Positions 48,170-56,884 of a stretch of DNA of 64,000 nt are shown here, in pieces. Every line of letters starts with the position of its first letter. Position 1 is the first letter of the stretch. The notes beneath the pieces are model-generated. The model ran no database searches. It worked only from the letters and a program-made list of their open reading frames with translations, and was not told the origin of the DNA. The position numbers were made by a program, and so were the translations under genes. The stretch comes from a virus: positions 1-64,000 of IMG/VR virus record IMGVR_UViG_3300021376_000045; one strand, given 5' to 3'.

Positions 48170-49214
48170 TTGCATACTCCTGATCAATGTCTAAATCATC
48201 AAAATCATTGGACATTATGCTAGAGCTAGAAACCTGATATGACTTTTCTATAAATTGCTGGAAATTTTTAGAGGATAAAATAGGTATCCAGAATTCTTTA
48301 GTGTATGTTTCTTTAGCTCTAAACTTTTGTTCTTCCCCTTTACGGGAGTACCAACCGTTGGAAGGCTTGGTAACAAATCCCCCCTCAAGAGCAACATCAA
48401 GTAAGCCAGACCATTTACTAATACCGCCCTCAAAAGATACCTCAACCGGTATTTTAGATTTTTCCCTCACATAGCGTGACTTCTCAATATTAATAATAAA
48501 ATTATACCCCGTTAGATCACTGCCGTCTTTTTCCTGTTGTCGACCAATAATGTAAATATTGTCAGCTGAATAGTACACACCTGTACCACCGGAAACAATA
48601 TCCTTTGGAAACATACCGATTTCTTTATAGGTATGATTAACCACAACCATTGGAATATCTTTAAGTGTAAGATGAGGGGTTACCATTCGAAAGAGAGACT
48701 TAAGTTGCTTAGCTCTCGACATATCTGCAACTGACTTGCCGTCTAGAGCATCCTCTACTTCTTTTTTAGAAGCTAAGTTACCCACTGAATCAATTATGAT
48801 AATAACATGATCACCGCGTTCAATGTTATTGAGCTGGGCCATAGCATCATGCTTAAGCTGCTCAATATCAGTAATAGGAGTATGCAATACACGGGTAGTA
48901 TCAATACCGAATGAATCAAAATAAGACTGAGGTGAACCGAATTCTGAATCATAAAATAATACTACCGCATCACTGTACTTTTCTAAGTACGATTTAGCTA
49001 ATAATAACGCAAAAGCAGTCTTAAAATGTTTAGACGGCCCAGCAAATACTGTTAACCCAGGTGACAACCCTCCATCCAGACGCCCGGAAAGAGCTACGTT
49101 AATCATTGGAACCGGGGTCTGAATCAAGTCTTTAGCGTTAAAGAACTTAGACTCTTTTAATATCTCAGAGTCACGTATCGTAGAATTCTTTTTTAATTTA
49201 TCAAGTAATGACAT
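48156..49214 (-). CDS. uvsX: Recombinase UvsX (RecA/Rad51-like)
   Basis: A 352-aa UvsX (T4 391 aa). Walker A GPSKHFKT, catalytic Glu region FYDSEFGSPQSYF, Walker B VIIIIDSVGNLASK, and MVVVNHTYKEIGMFPKD. It catalyses strand exchange in recombination-dependent replication with gp32. I start at MSLLDKL, six bases from GGAG. The C-terminus is acidic (FDDLDIDQEYANAEE). Confidence 0.95.
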   Translation of the reverse strand: MSLLDKLKKNSTIRDSEILKESKFFNAKDLIQTPVPMINVALSGRLDGGLSPGLTVFAGPSKHFKTAFALLLAKSYLEKYSDAVVLFYDSEFGSPQSYFDSFGIDTTRVLHTPITDIEQLKHDAMAQLNNIERGDHVIIIIDSVGNLASKKEVEDALDGKSVADMSRAKQLKSLFRMVTPHLTLKDIPMVVVNHTYKEIGMFPKDIVSGGTGVYYSADNIYIIGRQQEKDGSDLTGYNFIINIEKSRYVREKSKIPVEVSFEGGISKWSGLLDVALEGGFVTKPSNGWYSRKGEEQKFRAKETYTKEFWIPILSSKNFQQFIEKSYQVSSSSIMSNDFDDLDIDQEYANAEE

Positions 49215-49234
49215 AACCACTCCTAATTTCTTAT

Positions 49235-49263
49235 ATTATAGCATAACCAAAAAAATAATTCAA
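49235..49263 (-). promoter_or_regulatory. Sigma70-like promoter of uvsX
   Basis: Leftward TTGAAT, 17 bases, TATAAT, 20 bases from the uvsX start codon. Confidence 0.8.
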
Positions 49264-49265
49264 GC

Positions 49266-49712
49266 TCAATTACACCAACTTTGTTTAGCTTCACCGTAAT
49301 ATTCTCTTGCAAAACCATTTTGGATTAACATCATTCGTAAGGACTTACCGTCCAAAACTATATCCCCTAAGACCCGACCTCCAAATTTATCCCAGTCCAT
49401 AAGTAAGACTTGGCGCTTCTTAGCTTGTGTAACCTGTTGGGTAGCAAATTGGGTAGCCGCCTTACCTCTGGCGTCCTCAGCTGGGCACTGGGCGCGATGA
49501 CCTTTTTCGGGAGTATCAACACCAAAAATTCTTACTGCGAGCTCTTTAGGTAAAGGATCTGGTAACCAAGGAGCTCTAAAAGCTACCGTGTCTCCGTCCT
49601 TTACTCTTGTAATTTCAACGTCATATAAAACACCGGGTTTTTGTTTTTGTGCTTGTGCGGGAGCTGTGATTACTATTGTAAATACCGCAGCTATAAAAAT
49701 ATACCATTTCAT
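49266..49712 (-). CDS. Secreted thermonuclease-like (SNase) protein
   Basis: A 148-aa protein. MKWYIFIAAVFTIVITAPAQ is a signal peptide (AQA site). The SNase domain has VKDGDTVAFRAPW, RIFGVDTPEKG, a FGGRVLGDIVL and NGFAREYYG. Catalytic Arg/Asp/Glu equivalents (R in VRIFG, D in GVDTPE, E in DTPEKG, R in GGRVLG) appear present. It overlaps the polymerase stop as ATGA, so it is expressed with polymerase yet exported to the periplasm, where it could degrade incoming or released DNA. Confidence 0.85.
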   Translation of the reverse strand: MKWYIFIAAVFTIVITAPAQAQKQKPGVLYDVEITRVKDGDTVAFRAPWLPDPLPKELAVRIFGVDTPEKGHRAQCPAEDARGKAATQFATQQVTQAKKRQVLLMDWDKFGGRVLGDIVLDGKSLRMMLIQNGFAREYYGEAKQSWCN

Positions 49713-52219
49713 CCGAATAATCCTTCCAATGTGGCTTGTTCTTTTACTTGCCACCCAATGCAGCTAAGTAAAGAGTTGAGGGGGTCAAGAAACGATTTTT
49801 CAAACATCGTGTCATAATCTATGTAATCATGAAGCTTGAACTCAAGAGGTACTTCATTTGCAAATGTAATCACGTGTGTCCCTAGTGGATTGGGCTCACG
49901 TAGGTAAAGAAACTTAATTTTATCACCCTCTTGAATTAACTGATACTTTTTTTCAAGATTGTTTGTAGCAACTAAATGATTATATATTAGCGCCCCTCTT
50001 ACATGAATAGGGGTACCTTTACGAAATATGGAATTAGGATCACTGTACTCTTTAATGCCGTTAACTCCTCTAGGAAAAGCAATCTCTTCCGGATTAAGTT
50101 TTCGCCATTTTACTTCTAGATCGCTTACATATTTTTTAAGTGTATCTTCATCTTTAGTCAGTGCAATAGAAACTGCTTCCTTAAGCGCTTTTCTTACAGG
50201 CGCCGGAGTAGAAGATCTTACAATCTCCATGCCTAATACTTTTAATTTAGGTGTTTCATAACTCACCCCTTCTGAATTATAAACGTTTACAGCGTATCTC
50301 TTCTTAGCAATCCAAATACCTCTATCGGCAATAATTTCCCGCTTAAACTTAATTTTTTTCTGATACGTGTTTGTGTATGTTAAGAGGTTGTCACAAGCTT
50401 CGTTTATAATTGGCTCAATTTGCTCATTACTGTACCTATCGAGTTTTTCTACAATTTTAATTTTTTCTAGATCAGGCATATTTTTCTTTACCAGATCCCC
50501 TAGGGTAATATACGTAGAATCGGTATCAGAATAGAAAGAGTATTCCTTACCTTTTGTTTTAGTTTCTGTGCTGACAAACTCATTTAGTTTTTTTGCTATA
50601 GAACGAATAATAAGCTGACCGGTCATTGTAATACCTTCAGCAATTCGTATATCATAATATCTAAAAAACACATTACCCATGGCACCGTAAAGTGAATTCA
50701 TTAAAATTTTAGCAGCCATTTGCTTTGAGTTTAAACTAGATATTAGACCTAGGTACTTAGGGTCTTTCGTCTTTTCGTATTTTTTTTGAGCATCAAGCAT
50801 TTGCTTTTTAGCTTTTTGACGCTCGCTAAAATAAAATTCAATTAGTTCAGGAAATATTCCTTTTTTATCTCTTCTAAAACACTGCCCGTTGGCAGTCATT
50901 GCGTGATTATTATTGTGGACATTATCAGTATTAAATTCTCTATCAATAAGTCGTTGAATAGAACGCTCATCATCGGCAAGATATTTCTGCCCGTCTACTA
51001 ATGTTTCTGGCGACATATTCCACGACATAATAATAGACGGATAAAGAGAAGTGGCATCAAACGATATAACCCAGTCATATTGTCCGGGCTTGGGTTCTTT
51101 TACAAACGCACCTATGATCTGTCTATCGGCAGCTGGATCTACTGGAGGGGGGTTATGTACTATAATATTCTCTTTTAAAAGTTTATTATAAAGGATACAA
51201 TCCCAAGTTCTTACTGATGAAAAAATATCTGTATAATTACACTTGGCATCATATGCCATTGTAAGAATAAGATTAATAATTTTCATCTTATCCTCCAATT
51301 GGTCTACAAGCTCAACGTCTACAATATTATAATCTACAAACAGTTCCCAATCCTTGGTATAAAATTCTTTAAAGGAACCGTAGTCATGTTTAATCTTCTC
51401 TTTACCCAGCTCTTCTTGCGCGACAGTATCTAGTCTATAATTTTCAACCATCTTATAAGAAAACTTTTTATAAAGATCAAGAAAATCAAGAATAGAAATA
51501 CCAGACCAGTCGTATGCAAGTTGAGTTCGACCCCTTGCATACGGAACTTCATGAGTGCGAATATTACCCCACGGGGAACATTCGTCTAAAGCCTTCTCAC
51601 CTAGCACCCGAAGTATGCGCGAAGACAAATAAGCAATATCAAACAGCTGGACGTTCCAGCCAGTTATAATATCAGGGTAGTTTAATTTAAATTCATTAAT
51701 AAATTTTCTCAGTAAATCAAACTCATCAGTACATTGAACGTAGTTAACATTTTCCTGTTTGACTAAGTACGGTTTGCATCCAAAAGAAATAATTTGCTTG
51801 GTATTAAAATCTTGCATTGAAACAAGAAGAATTTCTTCTTGGGCGTTTCGTGAATCAGGAAAGCCGTATTCAGTAGAAGTTTCAATATCGATGGTCACTA
51901 TTTTTAATAGTGACATATCAAAACTGATCGTACCAGGAAAAAGTTTACTAATGAATTGGTAACTGTAGTTATAGTTACCGTAGATTGGAAAGTTACTTAC
52001 CTCTTTATACTGATTAACAAAATCACGTGCTTCCATCATAGTGTTAAACTTGACTTTATCAAGATTCTCACCCCACATGGTCTTATATTTGGATTCTTTA
52101 CCAGTTCGTACATAAAGAACTGGCTGAAAGGGTATTTTCTGATTTACTCTTTTTCCGTCCTTAAATCCTCGAAAAAAGACATTATTACCCCTACTAAAGA
52201 CATTGGTATAGAAGAGCAT
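49709..52219 (-). CDS. gp43: DNA polymerase gp43 (family B)
   Basis: An 836-aa family B polymerase (T4 898 aa). Exonuclease motifs are VTIDIETS (ExoI), WNVQLFDIAYLSSR (ExoII) and VDYNIVDVELVDQL (ExoIII). Polymerase motifs are SFDATSLYPSI (A), KILMNSLYGAMGN (B) and FYSDTDSTYI (C). The C-terminus LLSCIGWQVKEQATLEGLFG includes the clamp-binding end. Its promoter is a TTGACT-N17-TACAAT. No intron or intein interrupts it. Confidence 0.97.
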   Translation of the reverse strand: MLFYTNVFSRGNNVFFRGFKDGKRVNQKIPFQPVLYVRTGKESKYKTMWGENLDKVKFNTMMEARDFVNQYKEVSNFPIYGNYNYSYQFISKLFPGTISFDMSLLKIVTIDIETSTEYGFPDSRNAQEEILLVSMQDFNTKQIISFGCKPYLVKQENVNYVQCTDEFDLLRKFINEFKLNYPDIITGWNVQLFDIAYLSSRILRVLGEKALDECSPWGNIRTHEVPYARGRTQLAYDWSGISILDFLDLYKKFSYKMVENYRLDTVAQEELGKEKIKHDYGSFKEFYTKDWELFVDYNIVDVELVDQLEDKMKIINLILTMAYDAKCNYTDIFSSVRTWDCILYNKLLKENIIVHNPPPVDPAADRQIIGAFVKEPKPGQYDWVISFDATSLYPSIIMSWNMSPETLVDGQKYLADDERSIQRLIDREFNTDNVHNNNHAMTANGQCFRRDKKGIFPELIEFYFSERQKAKKQMLDAQKKYEKTKDPKYLGLISSLNSKQMAAKILMNSLYGAMGNVFFRYYDIRIAEGITMTGQLIIRSIAKKLNEFVSTETKTKGKEYSFYSDTDSTYITLGDLVKKNMPDLEKIKIVEKLDRYSNEQIEPIINEACDNLLTYTNTYQKKIKFKREIIADRGIWIAKKRYAVNVYNSEGVSYETPKLKVLGMEIVRSSTPAPVRKALKEAVSIALTKDEDTLKKYVSDLEVKWRKLNPEEIAFPRGVNGIKEYSDPNSIFRKGTPIHVRGALIYNHLVATNNLEKKYQLIQEGDKIKFLYLREPNPLGTHVITFANEVPLEFKLHDYIDYDTMFEKSFLDPLNSLLSCIGWQVKEQATLEGLFG

Positions 52220-52224
52220 ACACT

Positions 52225-52253
52225 ATTGTAAAATGAAATAAAGAAGAAGTCAA
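52225..52253 (-). promoter_or_regulatory. Sigma70-like promoter of gp43
   Basis: Leftward TTGACT, 17 bases, TACAAT. The -10 box is five bases from the polymerase ATG, so the mRNA would be nearly leaderless. Confidence 0.65.
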
Positions 52254-52262
52254 CTGTTTTTT

Positions 52263-52270
52263 TATAAATA
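52263..52270 (+). promoter_or_regulatory. T4-type late promoter of the envelope-protein operon
   Basis: An exact TATAAATA on the rightward strand, 59 bases before the start at 52330. It is divergent from the polymerase promoter and their -35/-10 regions almost abut. Confidence 0.8.
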
Positions 52271-52329
52271 TACGGTCTATCTATAATTATAGAAGACAAA
52301 ATTTGTAAAATCTACTTTCCAGGAACCAA

Positions 52330-53205
52330 ATGAAGAAAACATTTTTTAAGGTTTTCTTTGTTATGGCTACATCACTTACGTCAGCTATTGCTCAAACAAC
52401 GTATGATTCGAAAACACTGGTAGACACTAATAATAATAGTACCAGTACAAGCACTGTTAATTCTACCAACAATAACACATCGACCTCTACCTCCACGAGC
52501 ACGTCGACGGTTAACTCCACCTCTACTAACGTAAACACCAATAACAACGTTAATAGTGGGACTCAGACCTTTAATAACAATAACCACAACACCGGTACGG
52601 TTACTTATAACAACAACAACGTTAACACCGGTACAATGACGTATAACAATAATAATGTTAATACGACTAATTCAGATAATAAAAATACCAATGTTAATAC
52701 CTCTAATTCCAACAACATTAATACAAACATTCAGCAAGGTGAAATGACGAATAGAAACATTAATGATAATAGAATTGATCAAAGAGTAATCTCTCCTCCA
52801 CCTACAGCTATTGCTCCTGCAATGATGTCTGGGGGTAATAACGACTTATGTACTACTGGTACGTCTGGAGCTGTACAAACGCAAATTTTGGGTGTGAGTG
52901 CTGGTGGGACAGTTAGGGACTTAAATTGTGAGAGATTAAAGCTTTCAAAAACACTCTATGACATGGGTATGAAAGTAGCAGCTGTTGCAACAATGTGTCA
53001 AGATAGAAGGGTGTTTGATGCGATGTGGGCAGCAGGAACTCCTTGTCCTTTTGATGGAGAAATCGGTCAAAAAGCAAGAACATTGTGGGAAACTAATTTA
53101 GATAAGTGGCCAAAACACGAAGAAGTAAAAACAGATGATACATTTAAGAAAATTGGTATTGGTGCTCTCATGGGCGCTGTTGTTTATAAGCTTTTCGGCT
53201 TCTAA
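52330..53205 (+). CDS. Secreted Asn/Thr/Ser-repeat protein
   Basis: A 291-aa protein. Signal peptide MKKTFFKVFFVMATSLTSAI (AIA-Q). Residues of about 30-145 are low complexity N/T/S, including STSTST runs and a repeated TYNNNNVNTGT unit. The folded C-terminal part (about 170-260) has LCTTGTSGAVQTQILGVSAG, NCERLKLSKTLYDMGMKVAA and CQDRRVFDAMWAAGTPCP with four Cys. It ends in a hydrophobic helix (GIGALMGAVVYKLFGF). The C-terminal domain recurs in marine T4-like phages. Exported during late infection; function unknown. Confidence 0.75.
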   Translation: MKKTFFKVFFVMATSLTSAIAQTTYDSKTLVDTNNNSTSTSTVNSTNNNTSTSTSTSTSTVNSTSTNVNTNNNVNSGTQTFNNNNHNTGTVTYNNNNVNTGTMTYNNNNVNTTNSDNKNTNVNTSNSNNINTNIQQGEMTNRNINDNRIDQRVISPPPTAIAPAMMSGGNNDLCTTGTSGAVQTQILGVSAGGTVRDLNCERLKLSKTLYDMGMKVAAVATMCQDRRVFDAMWAAGTPCPFDGEIGQKARTLWETNLDKWPKHEEVKTDDTFKKIGIGALMGAVVYKLFGF

Positions 53206-54604
53206 AGCTGAGCCTCTAGACCCAAACCAAGTCTATAATACTGGTAACCTAGTATTACCCACTCCCTATGGTGGACCTACACCATGGGTGAATGGTGTTT
53301 ATCAAAATGAACTAACTTGCTGGGCCTTTGGACTTTTTGGCTATTGTGGACCTAATCCAATTGTAAGACCAGGCAACAATATAAACTTTTCTTATGGATG
53401 GACAGACCTCTATCAATCCCAATCTATAGCTAATGTACTTCCTAACTCAGGTACTGGATTGAGAGTGAATGGATATAATTTTGGATTTCAGGCTAAAAAT
53501 GGAAATGGTTGGGATGATGGTAGAACTGATGTACTGTATGCATATGTACAATTCAATAAACCCGATGGATCGTTATTATTAAATCATACTCATAATCTTA
53601 CTTACCAATTTAACTGGACACAATTTAACTATAACCATAATTTCTCCACACCCTACCTAGCGAAAGATATTGGAACATTTAGATATGGTTTTGTTGGTAA
53701 GGATAACAATTTCTGGGCTGGTCCATACGGGCCAGAAATTAATAATGTATCTTTTAGCTTAAAATATTCGGTAGACCCATGTACAGTAAATGTACTAAGT
53801 TCACCTTCTTGTCCGGGTTATTTAGAAGCATTGGCAAAACTTAATAAACCTGCGCCTGCGCCTGTATCTGAACCTATCACAACTACTTCTTTACCGGTAG
53901 TAAATTCCTCTTCTACTGCTAATACATATTCTCTAATTACTACTAACCCTGGTCAAGCAAAACAAAATACAACACCAGCTCCTACTACCTCGGTAAATAA
54001 TACTAATATAACTACACCTTCTTTAAATACAATTTTAGGAATAGTAAGAGCTGAACAATCTAGAATTACTGCAGTAGAGACTTCTACTGTACAGCAAGCA
54101 AACGAATCAGCTACAACTGCTTCTGTACAAGCCCAGCAGACTGCGGAGAGAGTTGCATCATTAGCTTCCTCTTCTTCAGGTACAGGTTTAGGGTTATCAG
54201 CAGGACCGGCAGTATCATACACCTTGCTTCAAGCCCCGGGACAGGGTTCAGTTATTTCATCAGAAGTTTCTTTAGTAGGACCTAACCCTATTAAAGATCA
54301 AATTGACAACGCCCTTCAAAATCAACAAAACCAAGTTCAAGAAAACCAAAATCAAAAACAAATAGAGGTAAAAAGAAACGTTCAAGACAATGATGCAGCC
54401 GCTGGAGTTAGCATAGCAATGCTTGCCAAACAACCCCCAGGGTTTGAATTATATTCTATAGGGATGAGAGAAAATAATTTTTATCCCCCTAAAGAAATAT
54501 ATAGAGAACAGAGAGTTGTAGATAATGAAAGAGTATTACGACAATTAAATAATAGAAGTGATAGACTACATCAGGAGATGGTGAATGAACAATATAAAAA
54601 TTGA
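53135..54604 (+). CDS. Secreted conserved phage protein (489 aa)
   Basis: It starts with MIHLRKLVLVLSWALLFISF, a signal peptide ending SKA. The N-terminal domain is aromatic- and Asn/Gly-rich, beta-type (about 30-225, with Cys pairs). A Ser/Thr/Pro linker and Gln/Asn-rich helices follow. The C-terminal KEIYREQRVVDNERVLRQLN is a motif found in marine T4-like phages. The start overlaps the upstream gene by 71 bases; that Met is the only one giving a signal peptide. Likely periplasmic or outer membrane associated. Confidence 0.75.
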   Translation: MIHLRKLVLVLSWALLFISFSASKAEPLDPNQVYNTGNLVLPTPYGGPTPWVNGVYQNELTCWAFGLFGYCGPNPIVRPGNNINFSYGWTDLYQSQSIANVLPNSGTGLRVNGYNFGFQAKNGNGWDDGRTDVLYAYVQFNKPDGSLLLNHTHNLTYQFNWTQFNYNHNFSTPYLAKDIGTFRYGFVGKDNNFWAGPYGPEINNVSFSLKYSVDPCTVNVLSSPSCPGYLEALAKLNKPAPAPVSEPITTTSLPVVNSSSTANTYSLITTNPGQAKQNTTPAPTTSVNNTNITTPSLNTILGIVRAEQSRITAVETSTVQQANESATTASVQAQQTAERVASLASSSSGTGLGLSAGPAVSYTLLQAPGQGSVISSEVSLVGPNPIKDQIDNALQNQQNQVQENQNQKQIEVKRNVQDNDAAAGVSIAMLAKQPPGFELYSIGMRENNFYPPKEIYREQRVVDNERVLRQLNNRSDRLHQEMVNEQYKN

Positions 54605-54935
54605 TAGACCGGAAACACGTGGATCAACCCCTATTCAAACAGAAGCGACTTTTTTCCCCGGTGTTATTAACACCGAATCTAATGATATAGACCTTAATAA
54701 CGACGGGATAGTAAGCACAAAGGAAGAAAAGTTGTATGAAAGAAAAGCTGCTAACAGAAGAAGAATGGCTTGGGTTTCTTTAATTGCAATGATTATATCA
54801 GCATTTGCAATTATGTTTTTAATTCCAGAAACCAGGTTACAAAAAATTAACTCAATGTTAGATCTTTATTGGATATCGTTGGGCGGTATCGTGGGTGCGT
54901 ACGTAGGAATTAGTACCTGGATGTCAAAACGATAA
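54585..54935 (+). CDS. Two-helix membrane protein with an EF-hand loop
   Basis: A 116-aa protein. Residues 36-47 read DLNNDGIVSTKE, matching every position of a canonical EF-hand calcium loop (D1, N3, D5, G6, hydrophobic 8, E12). Then a basic turn (KAANRRRMAW) precedes helices at about 58-80 and 92-110 (YWISLGGIVGAYVGIST). It overlaps the previous gene by 20 bases. It could be a calcium-responsive pore or lysis regulator; this is speculation from the motif. Confidence 0.7.
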   Translation: MNNIKIDRPETRGSTPIQTEATFFPGVINTESNDIDLNNDGIVSTKEEKLYERKAANRRRMAWVSLIAMIISAFAIMFLIPETRLQKINSMLDLYWISLGGIVGAYVGISTWMSKR

Positions 54936-54945
54936 AAGGAACAAA

Positions 54946-55476
54946 ATGGGAGAAGAAATTAAAGACGTCAATAAAAAAGTTGACGAGATGGAGGCGGCGG
55001 TAAAAAAATATGCCTCTAAAGACACAGTAATTAGTATAGGGGGGTACGAATTTACTCCTGCTAAATTAATGGTAGCTTTTACTATTGTATCTTCTATTCT
55101 TGGTGGACTGTATGGTGCGTTTGAAATTTATAAGTCCTATCAGGATATGAAAACTAAAATAGAAAAATATGTAGCACCCGACCTAAGTGAATTTGATAAG
55201 AGATTAGAAGTAATTGAAAAGAATCAAAAATCAACTACTGATGCATTAAAGGATGGCGCAGCGAAGACCGCTGACTACACTCGTGACATAAAAAATGATC
55301 TAAAAAATGACATACGTCGTTTGGAAAGCGTGGTAGAACAAGTTGAGCGAAGCTCTAAACAAATGCAAAGGGAAGTCAATCAGAGCTTAAAAGAGCAAGA
55401 TAGTGAATTAAGACAGATTAGAAAAGAAACTGACGATAAAATTAAAAAGGCTCTGGACAACCCGTTAGCAAAATAG
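54946..55476 (+). CDS. Membrane protein with long coiled coil
   Basis: A 176-aa protein. Polar N-terminus, one hydrophobic helix (about 37-62, LMVAFTIVSSILGGLYGAF), then coiled coil to the end (KTADYTRDIKNDLKNDIRRL and further heptads). The layout resembles inner-membrane spanins or phage envelope-spanning proteins. AAAGGAAC precedes the start. Confidence 0.65.
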   Translation: MGEEIKDVNKKVDEMEAAVKKYASKDTVISIGGYEFTPAKLMVAFTIVSSILGGLYGAFEIYKSYQDMKTKIEKYVAPDLSEFDKRLEVIEKNQKSTTDALKDGAAKTADYTRDIKNDLKNDIRRLESVVEQVERSSKQMQREVNQSLKEQDSELRQIRKETDDKIKKALDNPLAK

Positions 55477-55484
55477 GAGGGTTA

Positions 55485-55931
55485 ATGGCCGAACCTAAAC
55501 CTCCTAGTATTGCTAAAATGGCAGTAGGAACAATAAAGGAAGCAAAAGAAGCTGGCGAAGAACTTGGAAGAATGATTGTTGAAATGCAGGCTCAAAACGA
55601 GCGGCAAATAAGACAACATCAAATAAAAGTATTAAATGATAGGCGCGAGGCAAGAGCACACGATCGGCAGTTAGATCAACGGGCTTTAAATGAATGGATA
55701 GCTGAGAAAGAACGTGCCAAGAATTTAGAGCAAGTTAAGGCTGATGTGGAAAAAACTTACGGCAAAGGTTCCTGGGAAAAAATACAGGCCACTAAAGCTA
55801 AAATGAAGCAGATAGAAGCTGAAGACAAAAAACATGCTGATGAACTTAGAAACCAAATGAACGATTTATTTTGGTGGTGTTTGGGAGCAGCCGCATTAAT
55901 TACATATGTCTTTAAATTGTATAAATCATGA
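55485..55931 (+). CDS. Charged coiled-coil protein with C-terminal membrane helix
   Basis: A 148-aa tail-anchored protein. Helical, strongly charged residues 15-125 (ERQIRQHQIKVLNDRREARA) and a single C-terminal helix (FWWCLGAAALITYVFKLY). GGAGG lies five bases before the start. Conserved among marine T4-like phages, role unknown. Confidence 0.65.
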   Translation: MAEPKPPSIAKMAVGTIKEAKEAGEELGRMIVEMQAQNERQIRQHQIKVLNDRREARAHDRQLDQRALNEWIAEKERAKNLEQVKADVEKTYGKGSWEKIQATKAKMKQIEAEDKKHADELRNQMNDLFWWCLGAAALITYVFKLYKS

Positions 55932-56005
55932 GACCAGCTCATATATTTGCTATTTTTAGTATATTTTTAGCACTGTTTTTAATTTGGATTGAACATCAAA
56001 AATAA
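55928..56005 (+). CDS. Small membrane peptide (25 aa)
   Basis: MRPAHIFAIFSIFLALFLIW then IEHQK: one hydrophobic helix. Its ATG overlaps the preceding stop as ATGA, so it would be translated by re-initiation. Too short for family assignment. Confidence 0.45.
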   Translation: MRPAHIFAIFSIFLALFLIWIEHQK

Positions 56006-56013
56006 CATAAATA
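56006..56013 (+). promoter_or_regulatory. Possible late promoter (CATAAATA)
   Basis: CATAAATA, one base from the consensus, 23 bases before the start at 56037. Would give a second late start within the operon. Confidence 0.45.
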
Positions 56014-56036
56014 CAGTAGTAATTTAGGAAAGTGGA

Positions 56037-56315
56037 ATGAACGATAAAAGACTATTTAAATGGCTTGGTTTGTTAATCTTATTACCGCTTGCTTTAGCAA
56101 TTTTTGGTGGTGATCGATTCAGGTATCCCTGTCAGGACCCGGCTAACTGGGATAAGGAGCTCTGTAAGTTACCTTTCTGTGATGTAACTAGAACCTGCCC
56201 AGAACATATCTTTAAAGGCGGTAGAGACCCAAGGCTCGGTCCTCCTAAAGACCAACCGATAGCACCTACCTCTCCAACCCCACAACTATCTCAACCAACG
56301 GTGAATTGCAAATGA
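56037..56315 (+). CDS. Membrane-anchored Cys-containing protein
   Basis: A 92-aa protein. N-terminal anchor (about 9-24, WLGLLILLPLALAIF) is followed by a Cys-rich external segment (YPCQDPANWDKELCKLPFCD, then TCPEHIF) and a Pro-rich tail. Four cysteines suggest disulfides in the periplasm. The block PCQDPANWD recurs in marine T4-like phages. Confidence 0.7.
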   Translation: MNDKRLFKWLGLLILLPLALAIFGGDRFRYPCQDPANWDKELCKLPFCDVTRTCPEHIFKGGRDPRLGPPKDQPIAPTSPTPQLSQPTVNCK

Positions 56316-56884
56316 ACTTTTTCAGTTATGTATTAAGTTATTTTAAGAAAGATAAGGGAGCTGTTCCTGTGGAAGAAAAACAATCTGACTTTATGTACAC
56401 CGAAGATCAGTTAATGGCTAGATTAAGATTCTTTATAGGAATTTGTCTTGCCCTCACCCTAACTGGAATTGTATTCGTGGTACTATATTCCATAATTTTT
56501 GTTACTCAACCCCTTAACGCTATCTCCCCCATTGATCAGAAATTTTTTGAACTTATCATTCCTATTGCCACATTTTTAACTGGTACCTTATCAGGTATTA
56601 TGTTAGCTGGAAACGATAAAGATGCAAAAATGAAAGCGTTAGATATGGCAGCAGGATCAAACAAGCCTTCCTCGCCTTCTCCCATCGGTGGGAGCCCTAT
56701 TGCACCAATTAGACCAATGGGAATGGCCTCCACAATGGGAATGGCCCCCACAATGGGAATGGGTACAAATACATCAACCATGGCCTCTAGCCCTATGGGG
56801 GGAATGTCACCTGCAGTAGATGAGGATGGAGCTGTAAGACCGGTGGTAAGAAGACCGGTTACTCCCAGGATTGATGAAGTATGA
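56312..56884 (+). CDS. Two-helix membrane protein with Met/Pro-rich tail
   Basis: A 190-aa protein from MNFFSYVLSYFKKDKG. The conserved DFMYTEDQLMARLRFFIGIC leads into helix 1 (about 41-66); helix 2 is about 80-100 (IIPIATFLTGTLSGIMLAG). The tail holds M-G-M repeats (STMGMAPTMGMG). The YTEDQLMARLRFFI segment is shared by marine T4-like phages. ATGA overlap with the upstream gene selects this Met. Holin-like topology but no proof. Confidence 0.7.
   Translation: MNFFSYVLSYFKKDKGAVPVEEKQSDFMYTEDQLMARLRFFIGICLALTLTGIVFVVLYSIIFVTQPLNAISPIDQKFFELIIPIATFLTGTLSGIMLAGNDKDAKMKALDMAAGSNKPSSPSPIGGSPIAPIRPMGMASTMGMAPTMGMGTNTSTMASSPMGGMSPAVDEDGAVRPVVRRPVTPRIDEV

Noticed and set aside
52430-52740. CRISPR-like or microsatellite repeat
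   Set aside because: The periodicity is amino-acid level (N/T/S codons) within an open frame. No fixed repeat and spacer lengths occur here or elsewhere in the window.
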